Source of the DNA: Crotalaria pallida
Taxonomy: Eukaryota; Streptophyta; Magnoliopsida; Fabales; Fabaceae
Length of the DNA: 64,000 nucleotides
Direction: 5' to 3'
NCBI GenBank assembly: GCA_037953625.1
Contig: CM075649.1
Location: 122,447,290 to 122,511,289, forward strand
Shown here: positions 33,472 through 45,994 of the stretch, one piece after another
How the letters are laid out: the number at the start of each line of letters is the position of its first letter
Numbering within the stretch: the first letter of the stretch is position 1
The notes under the pieces: model-generated
Told to the model about the DNA's origin: nothing
Databases searched by the model: none
What the model saw: only the letters and a program-made list of their open reading frames with translations
Translations under genes and position numbers: made by a program

Positions 33472-36400
33472 ATGGCTGGTAGGCGGATCGATAATGATGG
33501 GATCCGCACTATTCTGGAACAACTGGTACAGCTGCAACAGAATCAGGGGAATAACATAGCAGCAGCAGCTGCAGCAGCAGCAACAGCCACAGCAGCAGCA
33601 ATGAATCCTCAGCCACCAGCTCCAGTTGCTATCGATTGGTTGGCACGATTCAGAAAGAATGATCCGATGAATTTCGAAGGAGGGTTCAATCCCGATGGGG
33701 CACAACTGTGGTTGCAGGAGATTGAAAAGATCCTGAATACCATGGCACCACCGGAGGAACAAAAGGTTCTGCTAGAACAATACATGTTGACTAGTGAAGC
33801 AGAACACTGGTGGCAACAGATGCGGAGGGGTTTGGAGGCGAGCAACCAGGCGATCACTTGGGAGTTGTTCAAGGACCATTTCCTCGGCAAATACTTTCCT
33901 GAGGATGTTCGTAGAGAGAAGGAGATAACCTTTCTGCAGCTTGTGCAAGGGAACATGAGCGTTGGGCAGTATGCTGCTAGGTTTGAGGACTTGATCCGAT
34001 ATGCAGGGAGTTACAGGGATGCTGATGAAAGGACCAAGTGCATCAAGTTTGAGACAGGACTTCGTTCTGAAATCAAGATGGCTTTTGAGTATCAGAACAT
34101 CGCCAATCTGTCTCAATTGATCAACATGACTAGTACTTATGAAAAGAGTCGGAAACAACGAGCAGATGAGAAAAGAAACAAAAGTGTACAGAAAGCTGGA
34201 GGTCCTATTAGGGGAAAGAGTTCGGTGCAGCGACCAGGTCCTTACTCCCAGCCTAGAACAGGCCCAGCAGTGAGTACCTATGGTCCTATTCCGATTTGTC
34301 CACATTGTGGTAAGCAGCATAGGGGAGATTGTTGGAGGCTGGAACCGAGCAAGGGTGGGATAGTCTGTTACAGGTGCGGTCAGCCGGGTCACATTGTGAT
34401 GAATTGTCCCAGAAATGTAGTGAAGAAAGAGGTGAATGTGGCCAAGGTACAGAAAGCTGGTGACAATCGGGTAACTCAGAAGGGCAAGGTGTATACCCTG
34501 GATGGCGAGGAAGTTACAGAGGCTGATGAGCTGATTCGAGGTATTGGCCATATAAATGATGTTGCATGTGGCATTCTCTTTGATTGTGGAGCTACACACT
34601 CATTCATTTCTGTCAATTGCATGAAAAGATTAAAGTTATCTGCTATTGAGATGCCTTTTAAATTGTCTGTGTCTACCCCTACAAATTCAGCTGTGGTTAC
34701 ATCTTTGATGTGCTTGGATTGCCCTCTTCGAGTATTAGAGCGGGAATTCAAAGTAAACTTGATATGTTTGCCCTTAACCAAGCTGGATATCATTCTAGGC
34801 ATGGACTGGATGTCCCAGAACCGTGTCCTTCTTGATTGTAGCCAGAAGTTAGTAATTTTCTGTCAAGTTTCAGCGTCGGCATTAGATGATGAGGAAGCAT
34901 CAGATATTAGTAGACTCCCAGTGGTTTGTGAATTTCCGGATGTTTTTCCAGCTGACATTCCCGGATTACCTCCAGCCAGAGAAGTAGAATTTGGCATTGA
35001 TCTGATGCCTGGTGCCGGCCCGGTATCTAAAGCGCCTTACAGAATGGCCCCTCCAGAGTTGGAGGAATTGAAGAAGCAGTTGGAGGAGCTTTTGGCTAAG
35101 GGGTTCATAAGGCCAAGTTTTTCTCCGTGGGGAGCTCCTATTCTTTTTGTTAAAAAGAAGGATGGAAGTGTTCGCATGTGCACTGATTACCGCCAATTGA
35201 ATGCGGTGACGGTGAAGAATAAATATCCGCTCCCACGCATTGATGATTTGTTGGATCAGCTTAGGGGAGCTGCAGTTTTCTCAAAAATTGACCTCTGATC
35301 TGGATATCCTCAAATCCGTATCCGAGAGGAGGACATTCCTAAAACTGCTTTTAGATCTCGGTATGGGCATTTTGAATATGTGGTGATGCCTTTCGGTCTC
35401 ACGAATGCACCTGCTATCTTCATGGATTACATGAACAGGATCTTCAGGCCGTACTTAGACTCATTTGTCATTGTGTTCATTGATGACATTCTTATCTATT
35501 CCAAAAGCCAGAAGGAGCATGAAGAGCATTTGAGAACGGTGCTCCAAGTACTCAAAGACAAGCATCTTTATGCCAAGTTTTCCAAGTGTAGTTTCTGGTT
35601 GAATGAAGTGCATTTTCTAGGGCATGTGATTTTTGAGAAGGGTGTGGCTGTTGACCCTTCTAAGGTGGAAGCGGTGCTTAAGTGGGAGAGACCTCAGTCC
35701 ATCACAGAGATCAGAAGTTTCCTTGGTATGGCTGGGTATTACAGGAGGTTCATTGAGGGGTTTTCTAAACTAGCCCTTCCTTTGACTACTCTTACGCGGA
35801 AAGGTGTTCCGTTTGAATGGTCCCCAGAATGTGAAGAGAGCTTCCAAGAGTTGAAGAGGCGATTGACTAGTTATCCAGTGTTGATTTTGCCGGATCCGAC
35901 TCAATCCTTTGTAGTGTATTGTGATGCTTCAAAACAAGGGTTGGGTTGTGTGCTGATGCAGCAAGGACAAGTCATAGCCTATGCATCCAGACAGTTGAGG
36001 CAGCATGAGCAGAACTATCCCACTCACGATCTTGAGTTGGCGGCAGTAGTTTTTGCTTTGAAAATCTGGAGGCATTATCTATATGGCTCAAAGTTTGAAG
36101 TCTTTAGCGATCATAAAAGCCTTCGCTATCTCTTCGATCAAAAGGAGTTGAATATGAGACAGAGGAGGTGGATGGAGTTTCTGAAGGACTATGATTTCGA
36201 TCTCCAGTATCATCCAGGCAAAGCAAATGTAGTGGTTGATGCATTAAGTCGCAAGACTTTGCATGTCAGCAATATGATGGTGAAGGAGATGCAGCTAATC
36301 CAAGAGTTCAGTGACCTCAATTTAAACATGCAAGTGAAAGAGAAGAGCATTGTTTTAGAAATGTTGCAGGTTACCAATGACTTGATTAGCCTTATTAGAG

Positions 36401-37815
36401 AAAGACAAGCTGATGACGCAGAATTACAGAAGTTGTTGGAAGGGGTATCAGGCAATGAAGAGCCCGATTTTGTAAAAGGCATAGATGGCATTATCCGATT
36501 TAGGGGTCGGATATGTGTTCCCATGGACTTCGAGATCAGGAGGGATATTCTGTGGGAAGCACATCGGACCAAAATGAATTTCCATCCTGGTGCAACAAAA
36601 ATGTACCAAGATCTGAAAAGGATTTATTGGTGGCCAAAGTTGAAAACCGATGTAGTAGATCATGTATTTCATTGCCTTACTTGCCAGAAAGTTAAGATTG
36701 AGCATCAAAAGCCTGGTGGTCCGTTGCGATCACTTGAGGTCCCGGAGTGGAAATGGGATAGCATAGCTATGGACTTTGTAATGGGTCTACCTAGGACGGC
36801 TACAGGATGTGATGCAGTTTGGGTGGTTGTGGACCGTCTCACAAAGTGTGCTCATTTCATTCCGATTCACAAGAAGTACACTCTGGATAAGTTCACTCAG
36901 TTGTATATCAGGGACATAGTCAAGTTGCATGGTGTTCCTACCAGTATTGTATCCGATCGTGATCCGAGATTTCTGTCTAGATTTTGGAAGAGTCATCAGG
37001 AGGCATTGGGTACTAAGCTGAAATTTAGTATGGCTTACCATCCGCAGACAGACGGACAATCTGAGCGTACTATCCAGACACTGGAGGACTTGTTGAGAGC
37101 ATGTGTTCTGGAGCAGACTGGTAGTTGGGAGCAGTTACTGCCGTTGATGGAGTTTACTTATAATAACAGTTTTCACTCCAGTATTGGCATGACACCATTT
37201 GAGGCTCTCTATGGCAGGAAGTGTAGGACGCCTCTGTGTTGGTTCCAAATAGGAGAGAATTTGTTGACAGGTCCTGATATTGTGAAGGAAACAACCGAGA
37301 GGATTACCATGATCAAGAACAAGATGAAAACTTCCCAGGATCGCCAGAAGAATTATGCTGACAGGCGAAGGAGACCTTTGGAATTTGATGTTGGGGATCA
37401 TGTGTTTCTGAGAGTGTCTCCGGTCACAGGAATTGGTAGAGCAATTAGGTCCAAGAAGCTAACTCCTCGGTTTGTTGGACCTTATGAGATTCTGGAGAAG
37501 GTTGGTCCGGCAGCTTACAGGATTGCTATGCCCCCTCACTTAGCTAGGCTTCATGATGTATTCCATGTTTCCCAACTAAGGAAGTACATTCATGATCCTA
37601 CTCATGTGGTCACACTGGACGATTTGCCTTTGAAGGAGAATTTGACTTTTGAGGTGTTACCAGTGAGGATTGAAGACAGGCAAGTGAGACAGCTAAGAGG
37701 CAAGGAGATTAGTTTGGTGAAAGTCATATGCAACAAGAACAATGTGCAGGAGGCTACTTGGGAGTTAGAAAGCAAGATCAGACAATCTCATCCACACCTG
37801 TTCAATGACAACTGA
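33472..37815 (+). pseudogene. Gag-pol polyprotein of Tekay-type chromovirus, one internal stop
   Basis: A single frame of 1447 codons starts at the ATG after a 160-bp leader. Gag carries an Ala-rich N-terminal run and a retrotransposon gag domain. A CX2CX4HX4C zinc knuckle (CYRCGQPGH) lies at residues 299-312, the protease DCGATHS at 371, the RT FIDD catalytic pair at 669-672, and the RNase H DASKQGLG at 818. The integrase zinc-binding His and Cys lie at 1038, 1068 and 1071, and its catalytic D1101, D1162 and E1198 have exact D-35-E spacing. A chromodomain occupies about the last 55 residues, ending in an ATWELE motif. The stop at 35296-35298 (CGA to TGA at the Arg after the first RT Asp) truncates the product before most of RT. 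The following His is also changed to Pro. Otherwise the frame is open to the end. Confidence 0.93.
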
Positions 37816-37837
37816 ATTTCGAGGACGAAATTCGGGT

Positions 37838-37851
37838 AAGTGGGAGAGAAT
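37838..37851 (+). promoter_or_regulatory. Polypurine tract
   Basis: AAGTGGGAGAGAAT stands immediately before the 3' LTR, after the conserved GAGGACGAAATTC segment that follows the pol stop. Confidence 0.85.
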
Positions 37852-40263
37852 TGTAACATCCCAAACTTTATTTATATTGTAATTTATGTTGCGATGGTCT
37901 TAGGGTAGAAGAAATGAGAGCATAAGTTAGAAACTTAGCCAAATTAGCATGCAACCGTAAGTTTAAAACATAGGAACTTAAGAAATTAGAATAACAAGAT
38001 TGGTAGCTTAAAACATAAATTCCACCGTTGGATGTGAAGTAGGATATGTGAGGAAGCTTGCCTTAAAATTTGAGGAAGATCCAATGGGTAACGAAGAAGT
38101 TATGGCCAGTCAAAGTCGGGGTGCTGCAAACTCTGCAACTTAATCGATTAAGCTGCAGCTTAATCGATTAAGCCCAAAAAATTGGAAAGTGCATAATCGA
38201 TTAATAATCGATTAGAGGCTGTAGATGCTGAAAAAAATAAAGGTGCGTCCACCTTTTAGTTCTTAGGAAATTCGAACTCTCTCTCTCCTAGGGCACCAAA
38301 TCTTCCATTTTCATCAATCAATCCTCAAGAGGATCACTCCAAGTCCATCCCCAAGTCCTTCCTTGTTGCTCCAAGTAAGTGAATGTTGATTTTATTCTTC
38401 TCTTTCTCTCCCTAGAATTCGAATTTCTCTCTCCCTCTTCCTCCCTTGAAGCTTTAGTCAACAACCTTGAGGAAGTTGATGAGGTCACGAATTTCCTCAA
38501 GATTCTTAGGCAAAGTTTAATATTTTGTTCCTTTATTTTATTGATTTTAGGTTCCTCCCTGTCTTTTGAATTGTGGCTCTTTCTCAAGTGAGCTCCAAGC
38601 ACAAATTCTCTCTCTATCTCTAAGAGCTTGAGGTAAGGAGTGGGTTATAGTGAATATTACCTTACTCTGGGGTTTAGTTTGCAATATGTATATAATGGGT
38701 ACTAAGAGTTGTGTGTTAGTTTGGGTGGTTATACCATAGGGTAGTTATTAATTAGAGCTTATGACATAGGGAAAATAATTAGATGATGATATGCTTCATT
38801 TTTAATATTGATATATAAACTTGTGATTTGGTGATGATTATAGTTTAAAGTGCTTATTTTGCTAAATGAATGATAGATGATTTTATTTTAAAAAAACAAG
38901 GCAAAGAATGGAAATCAAGGATAATGGTGACGGTATTAATAAAGTTGTTTAATAGATGCTAATTAAATTATGAGATATGTTGTGATGAGTTGATGATGCA
39001 AATGTGTAATGTGGTGATTAATTTTGAGTAATTTACTTGATAAGAAGTTAAGTGGTTTTTCTGGAAAATGTAATGGTTAATATGATTAAGAGGAAAGGTT
39101 ATTATAGAAATGAAGATGAATCATACCCGGACGCAGTAAGACGTGAGTGCACAGGGGTGCAGACGCAGTAGGTCGTGACCAGGGATGAAATGAAAGTGAA
39201 AATATATATACCCGGACGCAGCAAGACGTGAGTGCACAGGGGTGCAGACGCAGTAGGTCGTGACCAGGGATGAAATGAATATGAAATATATACCCGGACG
39301 CAGTAAGACGTGAGTGCACAGGGGTGCAGACGCTGTAGGTCGTGACCGGGGGAGAATGAAAACATACCCGGACGCAGTAAGTCGTGACCAGCACATTAGT
39401 GCGGACGCAGTAGGTCGTGGCCAGGGGAAAGAATGAAAATGAATTATACCCGGACGCAGTAAGACGTGAGTGCACAGGAGTGCAGACGCAGTAGGTCGTG
39501 ACCAGGGACAGATTGAAAAGAATTATGAATATGATTAAAGTGTAAGGAATAAAAGACTTTATGAAAATGATGTATAAGAATGAATAGGCAAGATAGACTT
39601 GAGAAACCAATGGAATACTTTGATAATGAATTATGATTTCTTGAGTTTTATTATATTGTTATTGAATTGTTAAATGTGTATGGCTTGGTTTAGCATTATG
39701 TCGTAATTGGAAACTGCTTCCCCATTTTATGTGTAATACTCACTCCTTACTATTTCCACAGGTACCGAGGCTGAGTTTACACATGACCAGGCCGAGCAGG
39801 AGTATTCTCCCTCACAGGGAGAGTAGGGTTGGGATTAGATGCATTCTTTTGACCTAAGCCTCTATATTATTTGATGTATATGTGCTGTATATGCTCTTTT
39901 GTGAGAGGCTTAGGATAGTTTCTTTGGTGCATTTGCTTATGATTCATTTTTGGGCATAGTTGCGGATATGGTCTCTTGTTTTGCATACTTAGCACTGTTG
40001 TTGGCACTCTGACACACTGACGTTGATGTTTTACACTTGAGCCCATGGGGCAACTATGTGATGCACTTATATCTATATTTGAGCCATGCTGGCTACTGTT
40101 GATATTAAATAAATGTGTTTATCAGGTTGAAGATTTTGAAATGTCTGAAAAACAGACGAAACTCCGTCTGTGTGACGGTTGATTTTCATGAATTAAAAAT
40201 GAATTTTTAAATCCGTATTTTTGATATAAAGGAAATTAAGGGTAAATATTATAGGGTGTTACA
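37852..40263 (+). repeat. 3' LTR of the 30885-40263 chromovirus
   Basis: 2412 bp, nearly identical to the 5' LTR, with the same palindrome pair (38143/38163), tandem array (39124-39508) and hairpin (39803-39825). It is followed by AAAGT. Confidence 0.93.
39124..39508. repeat. Tandem repeat array in the 3' LTR
   Basis: Same five-unit array as 32157-32541 with a few base changes. The stem-loop halves TGCAC/GTGCA are kept. Confidence 0.85.
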
Positions 40264-40270
40264 AAAGTGG

Positions 40271-42293
40271 TGTTAAATCAAAGGTTTTGGTTAAGACAAA
40301 TATATCATGAGAAGGCTGAGATTGTTAAATCAAAGGTTTTGATGAAGACAAATATATCATGAGATCGGTTCTCGGCCAAGGTTTTGATGAAGACAAATGA
40401 ATAAGCTCGTTGGTCTGATGATGCTCAGTTCTCGGACGTCGATGAAGCCGAATGAATTAGCTCAATATGCTCGGTCCGTTAATTACCTTGATGAGCTCAG
40501 TTCTCGGCCAGGGCTAGTGACAAATCAGCTCAGAATGCTATGAAGTATCTCAGATCTCGGCCAAGTCAATCAAATCAGCTCGGTATTCATTGAAGCATTG
40601 ATTGTGGATCTCGACCATCAACGTAGACAAAGGAATCCTATCACTGGGATGAAAAGAGTCAAAAATTCCGAGATGAGCTCGGTGTTCACTTTGGTCTCGA
40701 CACCTTGCTCGGAAGGCTGAAGATCAGATTGTTGTGTTGATGAAGGAATGCTCTGAAGTATCTCGGATCTCGGCCTAGTCAATCAAATTAGCTCATAGTG
40801 TTGATCTCTAATCTCGGCCATCGGCGAAGACAATTAGATCCGATCAGTCTCGACACTCAGCTCGGAAGTGATGTTGAAGTCGCAGTAAATTAGCTTAAGC
40901 TCGGGCGTGACTCGGAAGTGATCAATCCGAGCTCTCACTCTCAGTGCAAAGCAATCGGCGAAAGATCAGCTCGACCAACTAAGATCAGATCTATCACTCA
41001 AGTCCCCAAGCTCGAACAGTTTGAAAGTTCGGCAAGCTCGGCAACACTGTTCATCTTTTTCAACAATCAGCAGTACGGCGCCGCTAGTACCTCTTCATAT
41101 CTGTACTGGTTTTATCGTACTGACCGTGGTTGGCAATTTTGTTTTTATCTCACAGCGCCCATCTGTCACCAAGTTTGAATTTCAAATTGGGATTTTAAAA
41201 TCAGCAGAAAGGGACAGATTTGGATCGTTGCTGGGAAGTTGCAGCGGCTGTACCATTCTATGAAAAAGCACAGAGATCTCTCTAAACGTTGCAGTGTTTT
41301 GGAATTTTCTGATATATCCGTTGGGAAGGACAAGTCGTGACCCAAGATATTTTTCCTCTCTTCTGTGTGCTGACATCAATATAAAAGGACTGGTTTTTTC
41401 TTCTCCAATGTCAACAAGACAGAAGAGCAATACACAGTGAAGAAAAACGCAGAAAAGTGAGCGATAGAGCTAGAGAGAGAAATTGTTATATTTTTGAATC
41501 TAAGCTTCAAATCGTTCTCTACAAAATCCTTTCTCAAAAACACAACCGAACACTCATCTGTTCATCAAACTTTAAGAATCATACACACTTGAGTTTCTGG
41601 TTGGAGCCATCTTCATTCATTCAATCTATTATCAAGTCTTGAGAGGTTCTCAAGTAAGTGAAAGTCTTGGAAGGTTTCCAAGCTTGCCTAAGAGGTTCTT
41701 AGGTGAAGTGAAGTCTTAGGAGGTTCCTGAGCAGAAATCCAAAGAGGTTCTTTGGTGAAAGTCCTTGAAGGTTTCAAGGCATCTTGAAGGTTTCAAGATC
41801 TGTAAAGTGCTGGAGAAGTTCTTCGGCCATCAGTTCAAGTCGGGGTTAGGTTTGGAGAGGTTCTCTTGTAAATCCGTTTGTAACCGATTAGATTGATTTT
41901 TATTAAAGGCTCCCTAAAGGTTTTAGGGGGGACTGGACGTAGCTCACTGTGGTAGTGAGTGAACCAGTATAAAATCAGTTGTCTCTCTCTTCTTTACTGC
42001 TTTCTGTTTTTGACCGAGCATTTAATCGGCTTTGCTATACTCTATATTTTGCTCGGATAGTGCTAGCTTTTCTCCGCTGCAAATCTGATCTTTGTGTTAT
42101 GCAGCTCGGATAATCGGTGGTCGGTCTAGATAACCGATTATCAGAATTTGCTCGGCCCAAAGTTAGCATTTTTATTTTAACAGCAAGCATTATCCGACCG
42201 ACTTCAGTTATATCCGAAAAATTAGTACTATCGCTTCCAACTACTATTCACCCCCGTCTAGTAGATTGTTAGGCCGATTGTTGGTTTCCAACA
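40271..42293 (-). mobile_element. Solo LTR (probably Ty1/copia type)
   Basis: 2023 bp, starting TGTTAAATC and ending GGTTTCCAACA, flanked by AGTGG at 40266-40270 and 42294-42298. On the minus strand it begins TGTTGGAAACCAACAATCGG and soon has AGACGGGGGTGAATAG. No internal region is present. CTCGG pentamers are very frequent in its first 700 bp, with at least 14 between about 40360 and 40920. A plant TATA-like ATATAAAAGG occurs near 41381 on the plus strand. The copia assignment comes from terminal style only. Confidence 0.8.
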
Positions 42294-42425
42294 AGTGGGT
42301 GTGTAAGAAAAGGGTGGCCATGCATTGGCCCAAAATCTTCAAGGGATAAGGGATAGCATTTTTAAATACTAGGTGGGATATTTAGAGGATGAATTGTATT
42401 CAATTAGGATACCCTAGGGTCTTGT
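42294..42425 (-). mobile_element. Continuation of the diverged giant LTR
   Basis: GGGTGTGTAAGAAAAGGG continues the GTGGGTGTATGGGAAAGT text before 30884 once both nested insertions are removed. It stops at the next LTR start at 42426. Confidence 0.5.
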
Positions 42426-45180
42426 TGTAACACCCCAAAATTTTAATCCCCGATTAATGAGATGTTAATTATAAATTAATTATAATTAATGAATTCTCTA
42501 TTAATCCTTGATTAAAATATGTGTTTATGTAGTTAGAGAATGTATGTGAAAGTATTTAATAAATATAATAGTGCATGAAATAATATTTTTGCATATTAGT
42601 CCCTGGGTTGGGACCTAGAGGTAATTATAGGAAAGAATTTGGAGGGAAAGTAAATAAAATAATTATTTTTCAAAAATGGGACAAAATACTCGAGTATTTA
42701 TCGGAAAACTCGAGTATTCTGGACAGAGTTGCACGAGTTAGTGCGTTTGGTGAGTCACCATCAACGATTCCGTGTCGTTGACACGAAATCATCACCTTGC
42801 CACCACCATAGTAATCGTGTCGACCTGCATGAGTGTTTCCTCACTCTATTTAAGCTCAGCAACACCAATGTGTGGAGATTCTTGGTCAAATTCGAAGTTG
42901 TTGGAGCAGCTAGGGTTCTTGATTCATCTCCTTCAATTCTCTTTCTCTGTGTCAAATTGAACCACAAATCAAACACTAATACAAAGCTCACATCACGAGC
43001 TTTGTATAAACACCAAAATCGTGAGTATTGAGTGAGTGTGGTGGAAGATTCAAGCCTTGGAAGTGGAGCTGTTCTTGGTCAAGCTGTGTTTGGAGCTTAC
43101 TTCGATTTTGATTTCTGGTAAGCTCACGAGTCCTTGAGTTCCAAATTCGATTTCTATAGTTAGTATGTGTTGCATAGAGTCTAGAAAATCTAAAATCTCC
43201 AATTCTTATCTCTGTTTCATGTGTGAACCAATTAAATTTTGGTGGTGCACTCAAACTGCTCTGCATGTGATGCTTGAAGCTGTTCTGGGTGTTGAGGAGC
43301 CTTTTCTGGAAAAGCCTTTTTTGATTCACGTCTGAGAGGTAAGGGGAAGTAATTTCGTACACTAGATAGAGTTTAAATTCCATTAAATGCATTAGAGAGC
43401 CACCAAGAGGCTCTAAGGGCTTAGATTGAATAGGAACTTTGGTTTGGAGACCAAGTCATGCTCTAAAACTGTGTTGAGCAAGTTCTAAATCATGCATGTG
43501 AACTTAAATGAACACTATTTCATGAGTATTGTGCTTATTATGCAATTTGAGGTGTTGAGTTGTCAAATTGTGTATTTTATGCATTAAGGATTGATTCTTT
43601 GTGAAATCTGTAATTTGATATGAAATGAGTGTTATAACATGTTCAATATATGATATATGAACTGTTTTGATCATTGGTTTGGGTTAGAAATGTCTAGAAA
43701 CGAAAATGGTATGTAAAAACCAAGTTTCCAGTCTGTTCTGTCTGATAAAACTCGAGTGTATGGCTCGATACTCGAGTATTCCGTGATGCACCAGTGTGGA
43801 TTTTGGCGCACAACTCGAGTATCTGGCTTGAGACTCGAGTATTAACAGATGCAACAAGAGTTAAGTGTGATGAACGACTCGAGTAATGCATGAACTACTC
43901 GAGTATTCTGGATTGATGAATGACTCGAGTATTTCATGAACTACTCGAGTATTTTCTTGAAAATCTGAAACCTAACTTTCTGGAAATATGTTAACAACTC
44001 GAGTATAATGATGAATTACTCGAGTAAAAACTGGAAACTGATGAACTACTCGAGTATTATGAAGAATACTCGAGTGTTTTAGTCAGAAACTCAAAAATAC
44101 CATTTTCAATTCTAAAGTCATTTTGTTAATACTTAAAGGACAACAAACCAAGTGATCCGGGACTTAAAAAGAAATTGATTGGCATTATGAATGTTTTCAT
44201 TTGGGTAATGATACATTGCTCGGGAGGCACGTAAGATATTAATAAAAGAATAAAACGTCAATCAATTCCTTTTTAACCAAGTAATGCATTCATTCTGGAG
44301 TTTGGATGGTAGGTCGTATGTCATGTTTTTGGTAAACATGTGGAGGGCCTCTGGGAGTGCCAATACGCTTGCTTGATGACACGTTGATGACGTGGTCGGC
44401 GTAGTGGATGCCGATATGGTTAAACCATTTGGATGACGGTCCGTTTGGATGACGGGATATGCTCGGGTGGCATGGATTCCAAGCTTGTCATGTACATTCT
44501 AGGTGAATGTACGAATTGTTGTATACCTAGGAATACAACGCACGGTTGAGTGCTGGGTTGTCAGGGATGGACGTCAAGAGTGATATAGTTTGATGAAGAT
44601 AGGCTTGAGAGCTAAATTCATGCATCATGTCACTCATTTAAATTAAATGTAATAAATGAAATGAGTATGAGCATCCTATGTGCATTCAATAACTGCTAAG
44701 TGCTAAATGCGATTGTTGTTCATTGTTGCATACTTATATATTCATATTGTACAAATTTATACTCTGTTGATTATGTGTATAGAAATGCTTACCCCTATGC
44801 CCTTGTAGGTGATGTCTCGTTACATCGCTTGCATCGAGATCCGGCCACTTCCTAGTGGCATATGGATCTATGAGGACCATCGCGCGGTGTTCGCGGGAGA
44901 GGTGGAGATCACCTTCTACCACCCGAACCCGTTGGTTCGATTTCGTCCTCGTAGATTTAGGATTCCCATCATATACACTATGCACGTACCCCCGTTTTAC
45001 ACATATCATGGACCATCTCCCACACGACCAGCTCGCTCTTATCACAGTATTCGTTTCAGACCTACCCGCTCACACCCATTTTCTTCTAGAGTTGTCCGCG
45101 AGGATACTCCCCCTTCTGATCCGAGGAGCCCAATTAGGGTCACACCATCTCCCGACCCTGTACCCAGTGGTAGGGTACAC
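42426..45180 (+). mobile_element. LTR (left part visible) of another gypsy-type element
   Basis: It starts TGTAACACCCCAAAATTTTAATCC and runs without interruption to 45180, where LTR A of the tandem array begins. An ATGTGTATAGAAATGCTTACCCC...TTGTAG/GTGATG junction near 44807 parallels the acceptor-like junction of the other LTRs, so the strand is taken as plus. It carries 14 ACTCGAGT palindromes. A Pro/Arg-rich 128-codon frame (from 44809) overlaps another frame and runs into LTR A, so it is not credited as a gene. The rest of this LTR lies outside the window. Confidence 0.7.
42688..44074. promoter_or_regulatory. Paired ACTCGAGT palindrome cluster
   Basis: CTCGAG cores lie at 42689/42709, 43751/43771, 43814/43834, 43878/43898, 43924/43944, 43998/44019 and 44049/44069. 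The within-pair step is 20 bp in six pairs and 21 in one. The between-pair distance varies. Most cores are followed by ATT. It is not a simple tandem repeat. Confidence 0.75.
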
Positions 45181-45397
45181 TGTAACACCCTATGAAATAA
45201 TTACCCTTAATTACCCCAAAAACTAGGATTTAAAATTTCTTTTAAGATGGATATGATATTTGCCAAAATAATATTTCCTTTCATTAATAACGAAAACGTC
45301 ATAGTTAATAAAGCGGAAGACTTAAATGCATCAAATACATAAAGTATAAGTTTAGGTACATTCAGTTCGGTCATTCAAGATACAATCAGTGTTTTAG

Positions 45398-45459
45398 CTC
45401 GGCCCAACTGGCCGAGACCCAATACAAAACAATGTTCTAGCTCGGCCCAACTGGCCGAG
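45398..45459. repeat. Two copies of a CTCGGCC/GGCCGAG hairpin
   Basis: Perfect 7-bp arms around CAACT at 45398-45416 and 45441-45459. Both recur in LTR C; in LTR B the first has lost pairing (CTCAGCC/GGCCAAG). Confidence 0.7.
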
Positions 45460-45994
45460 ACCCATCCACCTATCTGACTCTAAATAACTTACTCTCCCTG
45501 AGAGGGAGAGTGATCCTGCTCGGCCGGGGACTGCGTCTGCTCGGGCTCAGTACCTGAAAAATGGTAAGGAGGTGAGCATTACACAGAACTTAAGTAAGCA
45601 GCTTCTAAAATGACATACCGAACTACCAAGCCAAACACAAGTAGTCAAGCCCATATATCTCATGCATATATCAACGTTAGTTCGGTTCACATACACACAA
45701 TCTCATCTAACTCGGCTCGCATCCTACCATCTCATCTAGCTCTGCTCACATCATAAACCAGTTTTCTCATTGCCTACTAACTTTACCCCGGTTCCCATTC
45801 TCAACCACCATTTCCTTCCCTGACTAATTATACCTCGGTTCACATTCTCTTACCTCGGCTTACCATCACTATCTCTGCCTCATTACTCATTATTCCATTT
45901 CCACATAGTTTACAATCTTTTACTCTTCTCGGATGCATACACCCAGTGCATGTCTTACACCATTTAAAGTCGGATATCAGAGTGTCCATAACTA

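Larger units (their letters stand above)
30885..40263 (+). mobile_element. Complete Tekay/Del-type Ty3/gypsy chromovirus
   Basis: 9379 bp with LTRs 30885-33294 and 37852-40263, an initiator-Met primer site, one long gag-pol frame broken by a single stop, a purine tract, and AAAGT target duplications. The pol order is protease, RT, RNase H, integrase, chromodomain, which defines plant chromoviruses. Tekay assignment rests on the long LTRs, the Met primer site and the type of chromodomain. The LTRs differ at only scattered positions, so insertion is young. It lies inside the diverged giant LTR that begins at 25817. Confidence 0.93.

Noticed and set aside
35296..35298. Programmed stop readthrough between Gag/protease and RT
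   Set aside because: The stop lies inside RT next to a catalytic residue, and the related array copies have a sense codon there. A mutation is the simpler reading.
44809..45195. 128-codon Pro/Arg-rich frame at the end of the 42426 LTR
   Set aside because: It reads across the junction into LTR A, overlaps a second long frame and resembles no known protein.
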